A DNA stretch of 64,000 nt from Ferranicluibacter rubi (lineage in GTDB: Bacteria; Pseudomonadota; Alphaproteobacteria; Rhizobiales; Rhizobiaceae): NCBI RefSeq assembly GCF_011603255.1, contig NZ_JAANCM010000001.1, positions 310,001-374,000 on the forward strand. The letters run 5' to 3'. The translations under genes and the position numbers were made by a program. The notes beneath the pieces were generated by a model that was not told the DNA's origin, did not search any database, and saw only the letters and a program-made list of their open reading frames with translations. Of the stretch, positions 34,018-43,144 are shown in pieces; the stretch's first letter is position 1, and the number at the start of each line of letters is the position of its first letter.

Positions 34018-34833
34018 TCAGCCGAAGCGGCCCATGATGTAATCCTGGGTGCGCTGGTCATCCGGATTGGTGAACATCTTGTCGGTGTCGTTCTCCTCGA
34101 CGAGATTGCCGAGGTGGAACATGGCGGTGCGCTGCGAGACGCGGGCTGCTTGCTGCATGGAGTGCGTGACGATCACGATCGTGTAGTTGGCGCGCAGCTC
34201 GTGGATCAGTTCCTCGACCTTGGCGGTGGCGATCGGGTCGAGCGCCGAACAGGGCTCGTCCATGAGGATGACCTCGGGGCTGACGGCAACGGCGCGCGCG
34301 ATGCAGAGACGCTGCTGCTGGCCGCCGGAGAGGCCTGTGCCGGACTCGTGCAGGCGGTCCTTGACCTCGTTCCACAGACCGGCCTTCTGCAGGCTCTGCT
34401 CGACGATGGCGTCGAGTTCGGCCTTGGTGCGGGCGAGACCGTGGATCTTCGGGCCGTAGGTCACGTTTTCGTAGATGGACTTCGGAAACGGGTTCGGCTT
34501 CTGGAAAACCATGCCGACGCGGGCTCGCAGTTCGACGACGTCGATCGAGGGATCGTAGATATCACCGCCGTCAAGCGTGATCTTGCCCGTGACCTTGCAG
34601 TGGTCGATCGTGTCGTTCATGCGGTTGAGAGTCCGCAGGAAGGTGGACTTGCCGCAGCCCGAAGGGCCGATCAGCGCCGTAACCGTGTTTTCGCGGATGT
34701 TGAGATTCACGTCGAACAGCGCACGCTTTTCGCCGTAGTAGACCGACACATCCTTGCCGATCATCTTGTGAGGGACAGCATTCATCTTCTGATCGACCGC
34801 CTTTTCGAGAGTCGCTTCTGACATCATGTTCAT
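34018..34833 (-). CDS. pstB: Phosphate ABC transporter ATP-binding protein PstB
   Basis: Powers high-affinity phosphate uptake. 271 residues with Walker [10 protein letters not shown] (56-64), signature LSGGQ (168-172), Walker B ILMDEP (189-194) and switch His in [26 protein letters not shown] is specific to PstB. The ribosome site GAGGTAG precedes the start. It lies 14 bp after pstA in the operon. Confidence 0.97.
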   Translation of the reverse strand: MNMMSEATLEKAVDQKMNAVPHKMIGKDVSVYYGEKRALFDVNLNIRENTVTALIGPSGCGKSTFLRTLNRMNDTIDHCKVTGKITLDGGDIYDPSIDVVELRARVGMVFQKPNPFPKSIYENVTYGPKIHGLARTKAELDAIVEQSLQKAGLWNEVKDRLHESGTGLSGGQQQRLCIARAVAVSPEVILMDEPCSALDPIATAKVEELIHELRANYTIVIVTHSMQQAARVSQRTAMFHLGNLVEENDTDKMFTNPDDQRTQDYIMGRFG

Positions 34834-34847
34834 TGTTTTCTACCTCA

Positions 34848-36170
34848 CTACCAGCGTCGTTCAAAGCGGCGCCGCAACAGGATTGCGCCAAGGTTCATGA
34901 CCACCAGGAAGATCAGGAGCACGATGATCGCGCCGGAGGTCCGTTCGACAAATGCACGTTCGGCTTCATTGGCCCACATGTAGATCTGGACCGGCAGTGC
35001 CGTGGAAGGTTCGAGCGGCGAGCCCGGGAAATCGACCACGAAGGCCACCATGCCGATGAGAAGCAGCGGCGCGGTTTCGCCGAGCGCATGCGCCAGGCCG
35101 ATGATGGTGCCCGTGAGGATCCCCGGCATGGCAAGCGGCAGGACGTGGTGGAAGATGGTCTGCATCTTCGAGGCACCGAGACCGAGGGCTGCGGCCCGGA
35201 TGGACGGCGGCACGGCCTTCAGCGCCGCACGCGTGGCGATGATGATCGTGGGCAGCGTCATCAACGTGAGGACGAGACCGCCGACGAGGGCCGCCGAGCG
35301 CGGCATGCCGGCGAAGTTGATAAAGATCGACAGGCCGAGCAGACCGTAGACGATGGAGGGAACGGCCGCGAGATTGTTGATGTTGACCTCGATAAGGTCG
35401 GTCAGCTTGTTCTTCGGCGCGAACTCTTCGAGATAGATCGAGGCGGAGACACCGATCGGCAGCGCGAGCGCCAGCACGATCAGCATCATGTAGAGCGAGC
35501 CGAGCGCTGCGACGCCGATACCGGCAGCTTCGGGACGCGAGGATGCGCCCGAGGTGAAGAGGCCCGTGTTGAAGGACTTCGTCATCGCGCCGTCCTGCGC
35601 GAGGGTCTGCATCCAGCCGAGCTGCTTGTCCTTCACCTTGCGGTTGGCTTCCGCAACGGTCACGTCGATCTGGCCCTTGTTGGCCGAGTCGATGTTGCCT
35701 TCCGCCAGAAGCGCCACCGACACCGTCTGGCCGATGATCGCAGGGTTGGCGACGACGACGTCGCGAAGCTGCGTACGGGCGCTGGCCGAAACCATGTCGG
35801 TCGCCAGCTTGACCTCCGCACGGTTGGCCGGGTCCAGCCCCAGCTTCTGCACCAGCGCATCGCGCACCAGCAGCGGATAGTTCGCCGTCATCAGCTTGGC
35901 AGGGTTGGTCGCCCGTTCGTTCTTCGGGTCGATGATCTGTTCGCTGAACGTGATCGGCAGGACGATCTCGGTCTGCAGGAAGGCCGTGTAGCCCTTGGAC
36001 ACGACCGTCCAGAGCAGGAGACCGAGGAAGAAGATGCCGATGGAGATGGCGCCGATGCCATAGGCCCGGAAGCGGCGTTCTGCGGCGTAGCGGCGCTTGA
36101 TGCCGATATCGCGACGGGTGGATGCGGGACGCTGCGACGCACCGGCGAGCGATGAGGTCATGTCGGTCAT
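34848..36170 (-). CDS. pstA: Phosphate ABC transporter permease PstA
   Basis: 440 residues. An N-terminal extension of about 200 residues, with one membrane helix (about 35-58) and a periplasmic segment, precedes the usual permease core (six helices, from about 150) carrying the ABC-interaction loop ALKAVPPSIRAAALGLGASKMQTIFHHVLPLAMPGI. The long N-terminal domain is the known form in alphaproteobacteria, longer than E. coli PstA (296). Its ATG overlaps the pstC stop as ATGA, so translation is coupled. Confidence 0.95.
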   Translation of the reverse strand: MTDMTSSLAGASQRPASTRRDIGIKRRYAAERRFRAYGIGAISIGIFFLGLLLWTVVSKGYTAFLQTEIVLPITFSEQIIDPKNERATNPAKLMTANYPLLVRDALVQKLGLDPANRAEVKLATDMVSASARTQLRDVVVANPAIIGQTVSVALLAEGNIDSANKGQIDVTVAEANRKVKDKQLGWMQTLAQDGAMTKSFNTGLFTSGASSRPEAAGIGVAALGSLYMMLIVLALALPIGVSASIYLEEFAPKNKLTDLIEVNINNLAAVPSIVYGLLGLSIFINFAGMPRSAALVGGLVLTLMTLPTIIIATRAALKAVPPSIRAAALGLGASKMQTIFHHVLPLAMPGILTGTIIGLAHALGETAPLLLIGMVAFVVDFPGSPLEPSTALPVQIYMWANEAERAFVERTSGAIIVLLIFLVVMNLGAILLRRRFERRW

Positions 36171-37651
36171 TCGTACTGTTCCCGGTATTTGCGCACGATG
36201 TAGAGCGCGTAAATGTTGAGGCAGAGCGTGATGGCAAAGAGCGTGATGCCGAGCGCGAAGGCGACGAGGGTTTGCGGAGAGGTGAACTCCAGGTCGCCCG
36301 TCAACTGGTTGACGATCTTCACCGTGACGGTCGTCATCGGCTCGAAGGGGTTGATCTGCATGCGGGCGGCGACACCGGCCGCAAGCACCACGATCATCGT
36401 CTCACCGACGGCGCGGGATGCCGTGAGCAGAAGCGCACCGACGATGCCGGGAAGAGCGGCAGGCAGGACGACGCGCTTGATGGTTTCCGACCGCGTGGCA
36501 CCGAGGCCGAGCGAACCGTCGCGCAGCGAGCCGGGCACCTGCGTGATGATGTCATCCGACAGCGAGGACACGAAGGGGATCAGCATGATGCCCATGACGA
36601 GGCCGGCGGTGAGAACGCTCTGCGCCTGGATGAAGCTGGCATAGTTGCCGGTGACGAGGCCATTCAACTGGCCCGAGATATCGCGCAGGAACGGGCCTAC
36701 CGTGACGAGGGCGAAGAAGCCGTAGACGATGGTCGGGATGCCGGCGAGGATTTCGAGCAGCGGCTTGGCGATCGAGCGCACCGTGCTGTTGGCATATTCC
36801 GCCATGTAGATGGCGGCGAACAGGCCGATCGGCACGGCAAAGAGCATGGCGACGAAGGCGATGTAGAGCGTGCCGGCGAGGAGCGGCAGGAGGCCGAACT
36901 GCCCGGCCTGCCCCGCCTGACCGGCTGCGGCGAAGCGCGGATCCCATACCGTACCGAAGAAGAACTCCATCGGCGACACCGAGGCGAAGAAGCGCAGGGC
37001 TTCCGACAGCATGGAGCCGATGATGCCGACGGTGGTAAGGATGGCGATGGACGATGCGAGGATCAGGCCGCCGAGAATGACCTGCTCGACACGGTTGCGG
37101 GCCCGGAAGCGCTGCGAGATGCCGCGGAGCGCCAGAAGCGTTCCACCGATGGCCAGCAGCAGCACGACACCGGCCATGGCGAGATGGCTGTTTGCCGTCA
37201 TCCGGTTGAAAGTCGTGGCGGACTCGATCATCCAGGGTTCGCCGGCGCCGGCCAGCGGAATGCCCTTGGCACCCATGGCGTCGCGAAGATTGATGGAACC
37301 GCTGTCGAGCGCACTGCGCTCGGCGTCCGAGAGAAGGGCGAGACCGCGTGCAACCGACTTGACCTGGCCGAGTGCCAGCTGGGCGGGCGCGTTGCCCTGG
37401 TTCAGGACCTCGGTCGGCAGATGGAAAAGCACGCTGCGATCGATCATCGGCGGCGCGGCGACGAGCCAGACGGCGAGCACGACGAGCGAAGGAAGCAGAG
37501 CCCAGATGGCGGCGTAGCTGCCGTGGTAGCCGGGCAGAGAATGCAGCGAGGAAAGCTTGCCGCCGGCCGTGGCCATGGCCCGCGAACGACCCATCACGAA
37601 GGCGGATGCGCCGACGAGCAGGACGAGGAGAAAGAGGAGAGAAGCGCTCAT
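36167..37651 (-). CDS. pstC: Phosphate ABC transporter permease PstC
   Basis: 494 residues, again longer than E. coli PstC (319), with an N-terminal membrane helix (LLFLLVLLVGASAFVMG), a long periplasmic region and a C-terminal six-helix permease core. The core has the coupling-loop text QVPGSLRDGSLGLGATRSETIKRVVLPAALPGIVGA. First permease gene of the operon; overlaps pstA by four bases. It is separated from pstS by 140 bp that include a strong hairpin at 37726-37753. Confidence 0.95.
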   Translation of the reverse strand: MSASLLFLLVLLVGASAFVMGRSRAMATAGGKLSSLHSLPGYHGSYAAIWALLPSLVVLAVWLVAAPPMIDRSVLFHLPTEVLNQGNAPAQLALGQVKSVARGLALLSDAERSALDSGSINLRDAMGAKGIPLAGAGEPWMIESATTFNRMTANSHLAMAGVVLLLAIGGTLLALRGISQRFRARNRVEQVILGGLILASSIAILTTVGIIGSMLSEALRFFASVSPMEFFFGTVWDPRFAAAGQAGQAGQFGLLPLLAGTLYIAFVAMLFAVPIGLFAAIYMAEYANSTVRSIAKPLLEILAGIPTIVYGFFALVTVGPFLRDISGQLNGLVTGNYASFIQAQSVLTAGLVMGIMLIPFVSSLSDDIITQVPGSLRDGSLGLGATRSETIKRVVLPAALPGIVGALLLTASRAVGETMIVVLAAGVAARMQINPFEPMTTVTVKIVNQLTGDLEFTSPQTLVAFALGITLFAITLCLNIYALYIVRKYREQYE

Positions 37652-37725
37652 GGTCTGGGTCCCCCGGTCGTTTCACGACATCGCATGCTGCAAGATCGGA
37701 CGCCGGCCATTCGAACGTTGGGGCT

Positions 37726-37753
37726 CCCGCACGGCGCTCGCGCGCCGTGCGGG
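37726..37753 (-). terminator. Strong hairpin between pstS and pstC
   Basis: A perfect 12-bp stem, CCCGCACGGCGC (37726-37737) with 37742-37753, around a four-base loop. No T run follows on the minus strand, so it is more likely an mRNA-stabilising or processing hairpin, or a leaky attenuator that keeps pstS transcript in excess. Confidence 0.6.
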
Positions 37754-37791
37754 GTGATCCTTAAGAGACCGGGTCTCCGGATCGGCTCCTA

Positions 37792-38826
37792 TTACAGCTG
37801 TGTGCCGTCGGTAAAGGCCTTGCGGTCGGCTTCGCGCTCTGCATCCGGTGCGGACACGAGACCATAGGCCGACAGCGGGCTTTCCGGGCCGACCATCTGG
37901 TCGTCGAGGAAGAATTCAACGAATTCCTTCAGGCCGGGGATAACGCCGAGATGCGCCTTCTTGACGTAGAAGAACAGCGGGCGCGAGACCGGGTATTCGC
38001 CGGAAGCGATCGTTTCCGTGGTCGGAACGACGCCGTTGACGGTCGCAACCTTCAGCTTGTCGGCGTTGTTTTCATAGAAAGCGAGACCGAAGACGCCGAT
38101 GCCGTTCTTGTTGGCAGCGATGCGGGCCAGGGTTTCCGTGTAGTCGCCGTCGATGTCGACAGCCTTGCCATCCTTGCGAACGGCAACGCAGGTGCGGGCC
38201 TGTTCCTTGGCGTCGGCAACGGCAGCCTTGATGACCTCTTCAGCGCCGGAAGCCTTGCAGCCTGCATGAAGGATCTTCTCTTCGAAGACTTCGCGCGTGC
38301 CGTGCTTTTCACCCGGGATGTAGGCGGCGATTTCGGCGTCCGGCAGGTTCTTGTTGACCTCGGACCACTTCGTGTAGGGGTTCGCAACGAGCTTGCCGTC
38401 GACGACGACCTGGGCTGCGAGGCCGAGGTAGAGGTCCTTCGGCTCAAGCTTCAGATCGGCATTGCCGCTGTCGGTGGCGAACACGATGCCGTCATAGCCG
38501 ATCTTGACTTCCTGCACTTCGGTCACGCCAGCCGACTTGCATTCCGCCAGTTCGCTGTCCTTGATCTTGCGCGAAGCATTGGCGATGTCGATGGTGTCAG
38601 GGCCGACGCCCTTGCAGAATTCCTTGAGGCCAGCGCCCGTGCCGCCGGATTCGACAACCGGCGTCTTGAAGTCGGGGAAGGTCTCGCCGAAGGTTTCGGC
38701 AACGATCTTTGCATAGGGAAGAACGGTGGACGAACCAGCGATCTGGATCTGGTCGCGGGCAGCAGCAGCGCCAGCAAAGGCGACGGAAGCCACCAGGGCT
38801 GCGGCAGTCAGTTTCAGGGCGTTCAT
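37792..38826 (-). CDS. pstS: Periplasmic phosphate-binding protein PstS
   Basis: 344 residues with a signal peptide (cut after AGAAAA, about residue 23). Mature protein begins RDQIQIAGSSTVLPYAKIVAE, the PstS phosphate-loop pattern, and has VESGGTGAGLKEFCKG and DTIDIANASRKIKDSE that supply further phosphate ligands. It captures phosphate for PstCAB. GGGAGAATTCC precedes the ATG. The Pho box lies about 120 bp upstream. Confidence 0.97.
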   Translation of the reverse strand: MNALKLTAAALVASVAFAGAAAARDQIQIAGSSTVLPYAKIVAETFGETFPDFKTPVVESGGTGAGLKEFCKGVGPDTIDIANASRKIKDSELAECKSAGVTEVQEVKIGYDGIVFATDSGNADLKLEPKDLYLGLAAQVVVDGKLVANPYTKWSEVNKNLPDAEIAAYIPGEKHGTREVFEEKILHAGCKASGAEEVIKAAVADAKEQARTCVAVRKDGKAVDIDGDYTETLARIAANKNGIGVFGLAFYENNADKLKVATVNGVVPTTETIASGEYPVSRPLFFYVKKAHLGVIPGLKEFVEFFLDDQMVGPESPLSAYGLVSAPDAEREADRKAFTDGTQL

Positions 38827-38945
38827 GGAATTCTCCCGGATGGGCTTGTGTGGGTGCGCTAGAGTGTCAGCGCTCGCTTTCGCCGTTTATTCTCATCGGC
38901 TGCCCTTCATTAGCGGCCGATGCCACCAGCTTTTATGTCAAGTTG

Positions 38946-38963
38946 ACGAAAGATTTATGACAG
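38946..38963 (-). promoter_or_regulatory. Pho box (PhoB binding site) upstream of pstS
   Basis: On the minus strand CTGTCATAAATCTTTCGT matches 15 or more of 18 positions of the Pho box (two CTGTCAT-type repeats around an AT spacer). A further TTGACAT half-repeat follows. It is 120 bp upstream of pstS, between phoR and pstS, so the pst operon has its own PhoB-driven promoter. Confidence 0.88.
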
Positions 38964-39022
38964 TCCATCTTTCTGATTTTTATAAGCTTTTTGCTGGGAG
39001 CCCAAATTCCGTCGATATTCCG

Positions 39023-40288
39023 TCAAAAACGGACCGTGAAAACGGTTCCCTCGCCCAGCACCGAGCGGACGATCAGGCGGGCGCGGTGCCGGGTGAGGAT
39101 GTGTTTGACGATCGCAAGCCCCAGCCCGGTGCCTTTCTTCGAGCGGCTGGCCTCGACATTCACCCGGTAAAAACGCTCGGTGATGCGCGGCACGTGCTCG
39201 GCGGGAATGCCCGGCCCGTGATCGCGCACCGAGACCTCAACCGGATCACCGCCGCCGCCGGACAGGATCACCTCCACGGTCTTGCCTTCCTGCCCATACT
39301 TGCAGGCGTTTTCCACGAGGTTCTCGAACACCTCGATCAGCTCGTCGCGATCCCCCTGAACGACGATGGGAAATGACGGAACGGCGAGCGAAATGGTGAT
39401 GCCCACATCCTGGGCGAGCGGTCCCAGTGTGTCGCAGACATGGCCGAGCAGAGGTGCAAGCGCGACCTCCTGCTCGGGCGCGATGTGGGATTTCAGCTCG
39501 AGGCGAGAGAGCGACAGCAGGTCGTCGACAAGACGGCTCATCCGGTTCGCCTGCTCCAGCATGATGCCGAGGAACCGCTCATGCGCCTTCACATCGTTGC
39601 GCGCCGGCCCCTGCAGCGTCTCGATGAAGCCGCGCAGGGAGGCGAGCGGCGTGCGCAGTTCGTGGCTGGCATTGGCGACGAAGTCGGAGCGCATGCGATC
39701 GATGCGGCGCGCCTGCGAGATATCGCGGTAGGAGACGACATAGACGGTATCGATGCTTTCCGGCGCCGACACCCGCTTGGGCCCACCAGCGGCCAGCGCA
39801 GCCGGTGCGACACGCACGATATAGACGGCCTCGGACGGCAGACGTTCGGAATGTTCGATCTGGTTGATGCGGCCGGTCGCGATGGTCTCGCGCACCATAT
39901 CGAGGATGCCCGGGGAACGGACGCGACCGGAAAGGTCGGAATTGGCCGGAATGACACCGAAGGCCTTTTCGGCCGCCTGGTTCTGGAAGAGCACGCGCTC
40001 GTCCGGTCCGATGACGAGCACCGGCATATCCAAGGCGTCGAAGCCGGCTTCGAGCGTCGCCAGTTCCGCCTCGCCGGTCGAGGGCAGCGGCTCGACGGCG
40101 GCGGGAGGCGCCGGCATCGCCGGTTGCCGCAGAAGCGCCAGAACGAGAACGATCCAGAATGCGGCAGCAAGCGCGGCGTGGCCGCTGGTCGCGATCAATC
40201 CAACGCAGCCGGCAAGGGTGAGGCCGATCAGCCACTTCTCCGCCCAGATGCGGGTGCCCATCGTCCGCCAATATGTCGTTTCCTGCAC
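39023..40288 (-). CDS. phoR: Phosphate regulon sensor histidine kinase PhoR
   Basis: About 421 residues. One or two N-terminal membrane helices (about 18-55), a PAS domain (about 80-190, [24 protein letters not shown]), then the kinase: H-box [10 protein letters not shown] with phospho-His209, N-box [12 protein letters not shown]1 DHGPGIP, F-box RFYRVN and G2 [11 protein letters not shown]. It phosphorylates PhoB. I chose GTG at 40288, which follows GGGAGG by four bases; ATG at 40261 lacks a ribosome site. The same frame is open further upstream but that part is antisense to ppk2. First gene of the Pho series. Confidence 0.94.
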   Translation of the reverse strand: MQETTYWRTMGTRIWAEKWLIGLTLAGCVGLIATSGHAALAAAFWIVLVLALLRQPAMPAPPAAVEPLPSTGEAELATLEAGFDALDMPVLVIGPDERVLFQNQAAEKAFGVIPANSDLSGRVRSPGILDMVRETIATGRINQIEHSERLPSEAVYIVRVAPAALAAGGPKRVSAPESIDTVYVVSYRDISQARRIDRMRSDFVANASHELRTPLASLRGFIETLQGPARNDVKAHERFLGIMLEQANRMSRLVDDLLSLSRLELKSHIAPEQEVALAPLLGHVCDTLGPLAQDVGITISLAVPSFPIVVQGDRDELIEVFENLVENACKYGQEGKTVEVILSGGGGDPVEVSVRDHGPGIPAEHVPRITERFYRVNVEASRSKKGTGLGLAIVKHILTRHRARLIVRSVLGEGTVFTVRF

Positions 40289-40540
40289 ACGTCCTCCCGA
40301 CTGTCGCTGCCTGCTCGAACGAGCCTGCGCCAACAGGCACATACAATCACACCTGTCAGCCGATGCGGCGACATCCAGCATGTAACCTGGCTTCATGACA
40401 TGATTTTCACGGTGCGCTTGAAATCGCAATGGACTTATGGCCTGCTCCCCAGCCACGGCGGCAACCGCCCCTTCAGGCTTGGCCCGCCCAGGACACACCA
40501 GCTTGGCACACCCCGCTTGGCACATACGGAGATAAGCAGC

Positions 40541-41416
40541 ATGGACGACAACAAGCCGGTCGAGATCGTCATCAACGGGAAGACGCGCCTGTTCGACGTC
40601 GACACGCCGGACCTGCCGGACTGGATCACCAAATCCGCCATGGCCTCCGGCGGCTACCCCTATGAAAAGAAGCTGAACAAGGACGTCTTCAAGGCCGAGC
40701 TGGAAAAGCTGCAGATCGAGCTGGTGAAGGTGCAGACCTGGCAACAGGCGAGCGGCAAGCGCGTCATCGTGCTGTTCGAGGGGCGCGATGCGGCCGGCAA
40801 GGGCGGCGCGATCCACGAAACCCGCGCCTATATGAACCCGCGTACGGCACGGATCGTCGCGCTGACCAAGCCGACCGAGACGGAAAGCGGGCAATGGTAT
40901 TTCCAGCGCTACGTCTCGCATTTTCCGACGAAGGGCGAGTTCGTGCTGTTCGACCGGTCCTGGTACAATCGCGCCGGCGTCGAGCCGGTCATGGGCTTCT
41001 GCACGCCGGCGGAGTACGAGCATTTCCTCAAGCAGGTCCCGGCATTCGAGAAGCTGATCGTCGACGAAGGCATCGTGCTCTTCAAGATCTGGCTGGAAAT
41101 CGGGCAGGAAATGCAGCTGATGCAGTTCCACCAGCGCCGCCACGATCCGCTGAAGGTTTGGAAGCTTTCGCCCATGGACATCGAGGCTTTGTCGCGCTGG
41201 AACGACTATACCGAGAAACGCAACCGCATGCTGAAGGAAACCCACAAGGGCAAGGCGCCCTGGACCGTGATCCTCGGCAACGACCGCCGTCGCGCCCGGC
41301 TGAACCTCATCCGCCATATCCTGACCGGACTGGACTATACCGGCAAGGACGAGAAGGCGATCGGCGAGATCGACGGCAAGATCCTGAACTCAGAGCACCA
41401 TTTTCTCAAGTCTTGA
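40541..41416 (+). CDS. ppk2: Polyphosphate kinase 2 (PPK2 family)
   Basis: Transfers phosphate between polyphosphate and nucleotides. 291 residues with Walker [12 protein letters not shown] (about 79-89), Walker B-like [18 protein letters not shown] (about 131-148), lid [17 protein letters not shown] and the family text [17 protein letters not shown]. Length fits class I PPK2, which favours nucleoside diphosphates. It starts 252 bp from phoR on the opposite strand. Its place beside the Pho cluster suits phosphate storage and mobilisation; no Pho box was seen directly upstream. Confidence 0.93.
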   Translation: MDDNKPVEIVINGKTRLFDVDTPDLPDWITKSAMASGGYPYEKKLNKDVFKAELEKLQIELVKVQTWQQASGKRVIVLFEGRDAAGKGGAIHETRAYMNPRTARIVALTKPTETESGQWYFQRYVSHFPTKGEFVLFDRSWYNRAGVEPVMGFCTPAEYEHFLKQVPAFEKLIVDEGIVLFKIWLEIGQEMQLMQFHQRRHDPLKVWKLSPMDIEALSRWNDYTEKRNRMLKETHKGKAPWTVILGNDRRRARLNLIRHILTGLDYTGKDEKAIGEIDGKILNSEHHFLKS

Positions 41417-41472
41417 TGTCCTGATGGGGTCAATAACGGCGGCGGCTGCGGGATCCGGTGCCGCCGTTCGTC

Positions 41473-42789
41473 TCACTGTCCGGGCAGGAGCCGGATGGCA
41501 TAGAGATCGAGACTACCGCCGTTGGCGGTGACGTCGCTGTTCACAAGGATACGGCCGGGACCGTTTGGCGACATCGTCCGGTCGAAGCTGATCTTGAACA
41601 GCATGTCGCTCTTCTCGTCATTGACCGTGAACCGATGACGGCCGCAATCACCGAGGGATGCGAAGTCGCATTCCACTGAGAACTGGGTCGGCTTGCCATT
41701 TGCCGATTGAACGCTGAGGGCGATGGTCGAAGTCTGCCCCGACATGCGCTGCAGCGCCGATGCCGGCACCTCGATGGCGACGTTGCCGCTGGCATCGCCG
41801 GTACCCGACGCGATGCGCAGCCGTGCCCCACCCTCGTCGCGCACCACCTCGGTACGAACGCGCGCGCCTGGCGTAACGCCGCCCGTGGCGGTCGGCAGAT
41901 AGAGATCGACCCAATCCGCCGTGAAGCCGGCCTGGGCACCGAGCGTTCGCAGGCCTGCGCCGCCATCGAAATCCTCCGCGGCCACGGTCGGCGGAGGTGC
42001 CGGCTGGCCCTGCGGGCGTTCGAGAAGACCCGTGCTCATGACCCACCACGTTGCGCTGCCGATGGCTGCCACGAGCACGGCCGCAACCATGAGAATAGAG
42101 GCGATACGCCCGCCGCGGCCACGCCGCCTACGCGGCACGAGCGGCTCGGCTCCGGGAAGGCCGAGATCGTTGACGGCATCGCGCGCCTGCGCGCCCGGCC
42201 GCTTGGAATCGCGAACCGGCGCGACCATCGGCGTTGGCGTTTCCGTGAACGGTGCATCATCGCGATCGCGGTGCCGGTCGCCGCGCTCCACCCTGCCATC
42301 TCCGCGCGGTCCATCCACGTCAGGGGCATCGAACGAAGGGGCGTCACGCCGGGACGACGTGCGCTCGGCGCTCACCTCGCCAAACCCGGGCTCCTGCCGC
42401 TCTGCGTCGCGGCCGCTGGCACGCTGCTCCGCACGCGGAGCGTCGGCAATGGTCACATGGGGCTCGACAGGGGATGCAGGCTCTGCCGGATTTTGCGAAG
42501 GAACTGTGGAAGGAGAGACGGGGGCCGGAGAGACTGGGGCCGGAGAGACTGGGGAATGAACGACCGAGAGATCGCGAAGAGCTGCCCGCTCCTGCTGTTC
42601 GATCGCGTGAATGGTGACTTCCAGCCGATGCCGCTGCTGGGCGACGACCGTTTCGTCAAGGACGTTCTGCTTGCGCAGGCCGGCTTCGAGCGCATTTCGT
42701 GCCGACTGGTAGATCCGCGCGCGCGTTTCCGCACTTGCCCGGTCGGAGCGCTCCAGCGCCTGTTTGATGGCCGTTTCCAGTCCGCTCAC
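41473..42789 (-). CDS. Conserved single-pass membrane protein of unknown function
   Basis: 438 residues from a GTG at 42789 (AAGGGATTACC before it); the open frame upstream is not convincing. Residues 1-70 form a helical, coiled-coil-like N-terminus (LETAIKQALERSDRASAETRARI, QQRHRLEVTIHAIEQQERAAL). A Pro/Ser/Ala/Asp-rich linker with a PAPVS repeat follows, then basic RRRRGRGG, one membrane helix (about 245-268, IASILMVAAVLVAAIGSATWW) and a C-terminal periplasmic beta-rich domain (about 300-438) ending in NGGSLDLYAIRLLPGQ. The topology resembles rhizobial membrane proteins of unknown role. I do not recognise a named family. Confidence 0.72.
   Translation of the reverse strand: MSGLETAIKQALERSDRASAETRARIYQSARNALEAGLRKQNVLDETVVAQQRHRLEVTIHAIEQQERAALRDLSVVHSPVSPAPVSPAPVSPSTVPSQNPAEPASPVEPHVTIADAPRAEQRASGRDAERQEPGFGEVSAERTSSRRDAPSFDAPDVDGPRGDGRVERGDRHRDRDDAPFTETPTPMVAPVRDSKRPGAQARDAVNDLGLPGAEPLVPRRRRGRGGRIASILMVAAVLVAAIGSATWWVMSTGLLERPQGQPAPPPTVAAEDFDGGAGLRTLGAQAGFTADWVDLYLPTATGGVTPGARVRTEVVRDEGGARLRIASGTGDASGNVAIEVPASALQRMSGQTSTIALSVQSANGKPTQFSVECDFASLGDCGRHRFTVNDEKSDMLFKISFDRTMSPNGPGRILVNSDVTANGGSLDLYAIRLLPGQ
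42512..42554. repeat. 15-bp tandem repeat inside the membrane protein gene
   Basis: Unit GGAGAGACTGGGGCC occurs almost three times (42512, 42527, 42542) and encodes PAPVS units in the linker. Copy number may vary between strains. Confidence 0.85.
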
Positions 42790-43107
42790 GGTAATCCCTT
42801 GCCACCTTGGGCCTGCGCTTCGGGCATCCTCGAGGATGCAGGTGCCGAAACGCAGGAAAGCACGTTCACTTTTCGGTAACGATTGACGTCTCGTTACGCA
42901 AGTCCGCGCAATGCACATAGGCTGGTATGAGCACCTTTCCAGCCTCTTCCGGCAGGGTTCGGATCGTGAACCCCTGTTCAACCATCTGAAAAGCAACGGA
43001 TCTGGGGATTGGACACGCGCGTCGCAGGACACCATGATGCCTCTCCCCAGGGTGCCCTGCCGCATCTCTCGATACCCCTCTTGTCAGACCCGCCATCCCG
43101 CGGTTAT

Positions 43108-43129
43108 CTTCCGTTTACGCAAACGTCAA
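43108..43129. promoter_or_regulatory. Palindromic operator upstream of the nitronate-monooxygenase-like gene
   Basis: CGTTTACGCAAACGTCAA (43112-43129) matches 17 of 18 bases of the right part of the palindrome with half-site TTGACGTTTAC, as seen before the fad operon and fadD. It ends 15 bp before the ATG, so binding would block initiation or translation start. Confidence 0.5.
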
Positions 43130-43144
43130 TCAAGAGAGAGCACC

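Noticed and set aside
36122-37867. 581-codon plus-strand frame opposite pstC
   Set aside because: Asp/Arg/Gly/His-rich antisense shadow; PstC on the minus strand is clear.
40289-40540. Pho box upstream of ppk2
   Set aside because: No pair of CTGTCAT-like repeats with the right spacing could be found on either strand.
40289-41317. N-terminal extension of PhoR to 764 residues
   Set aside because: That part is antisense to ppk2 and has no PhoR-like sequence; the membrane helices begin after 40288.
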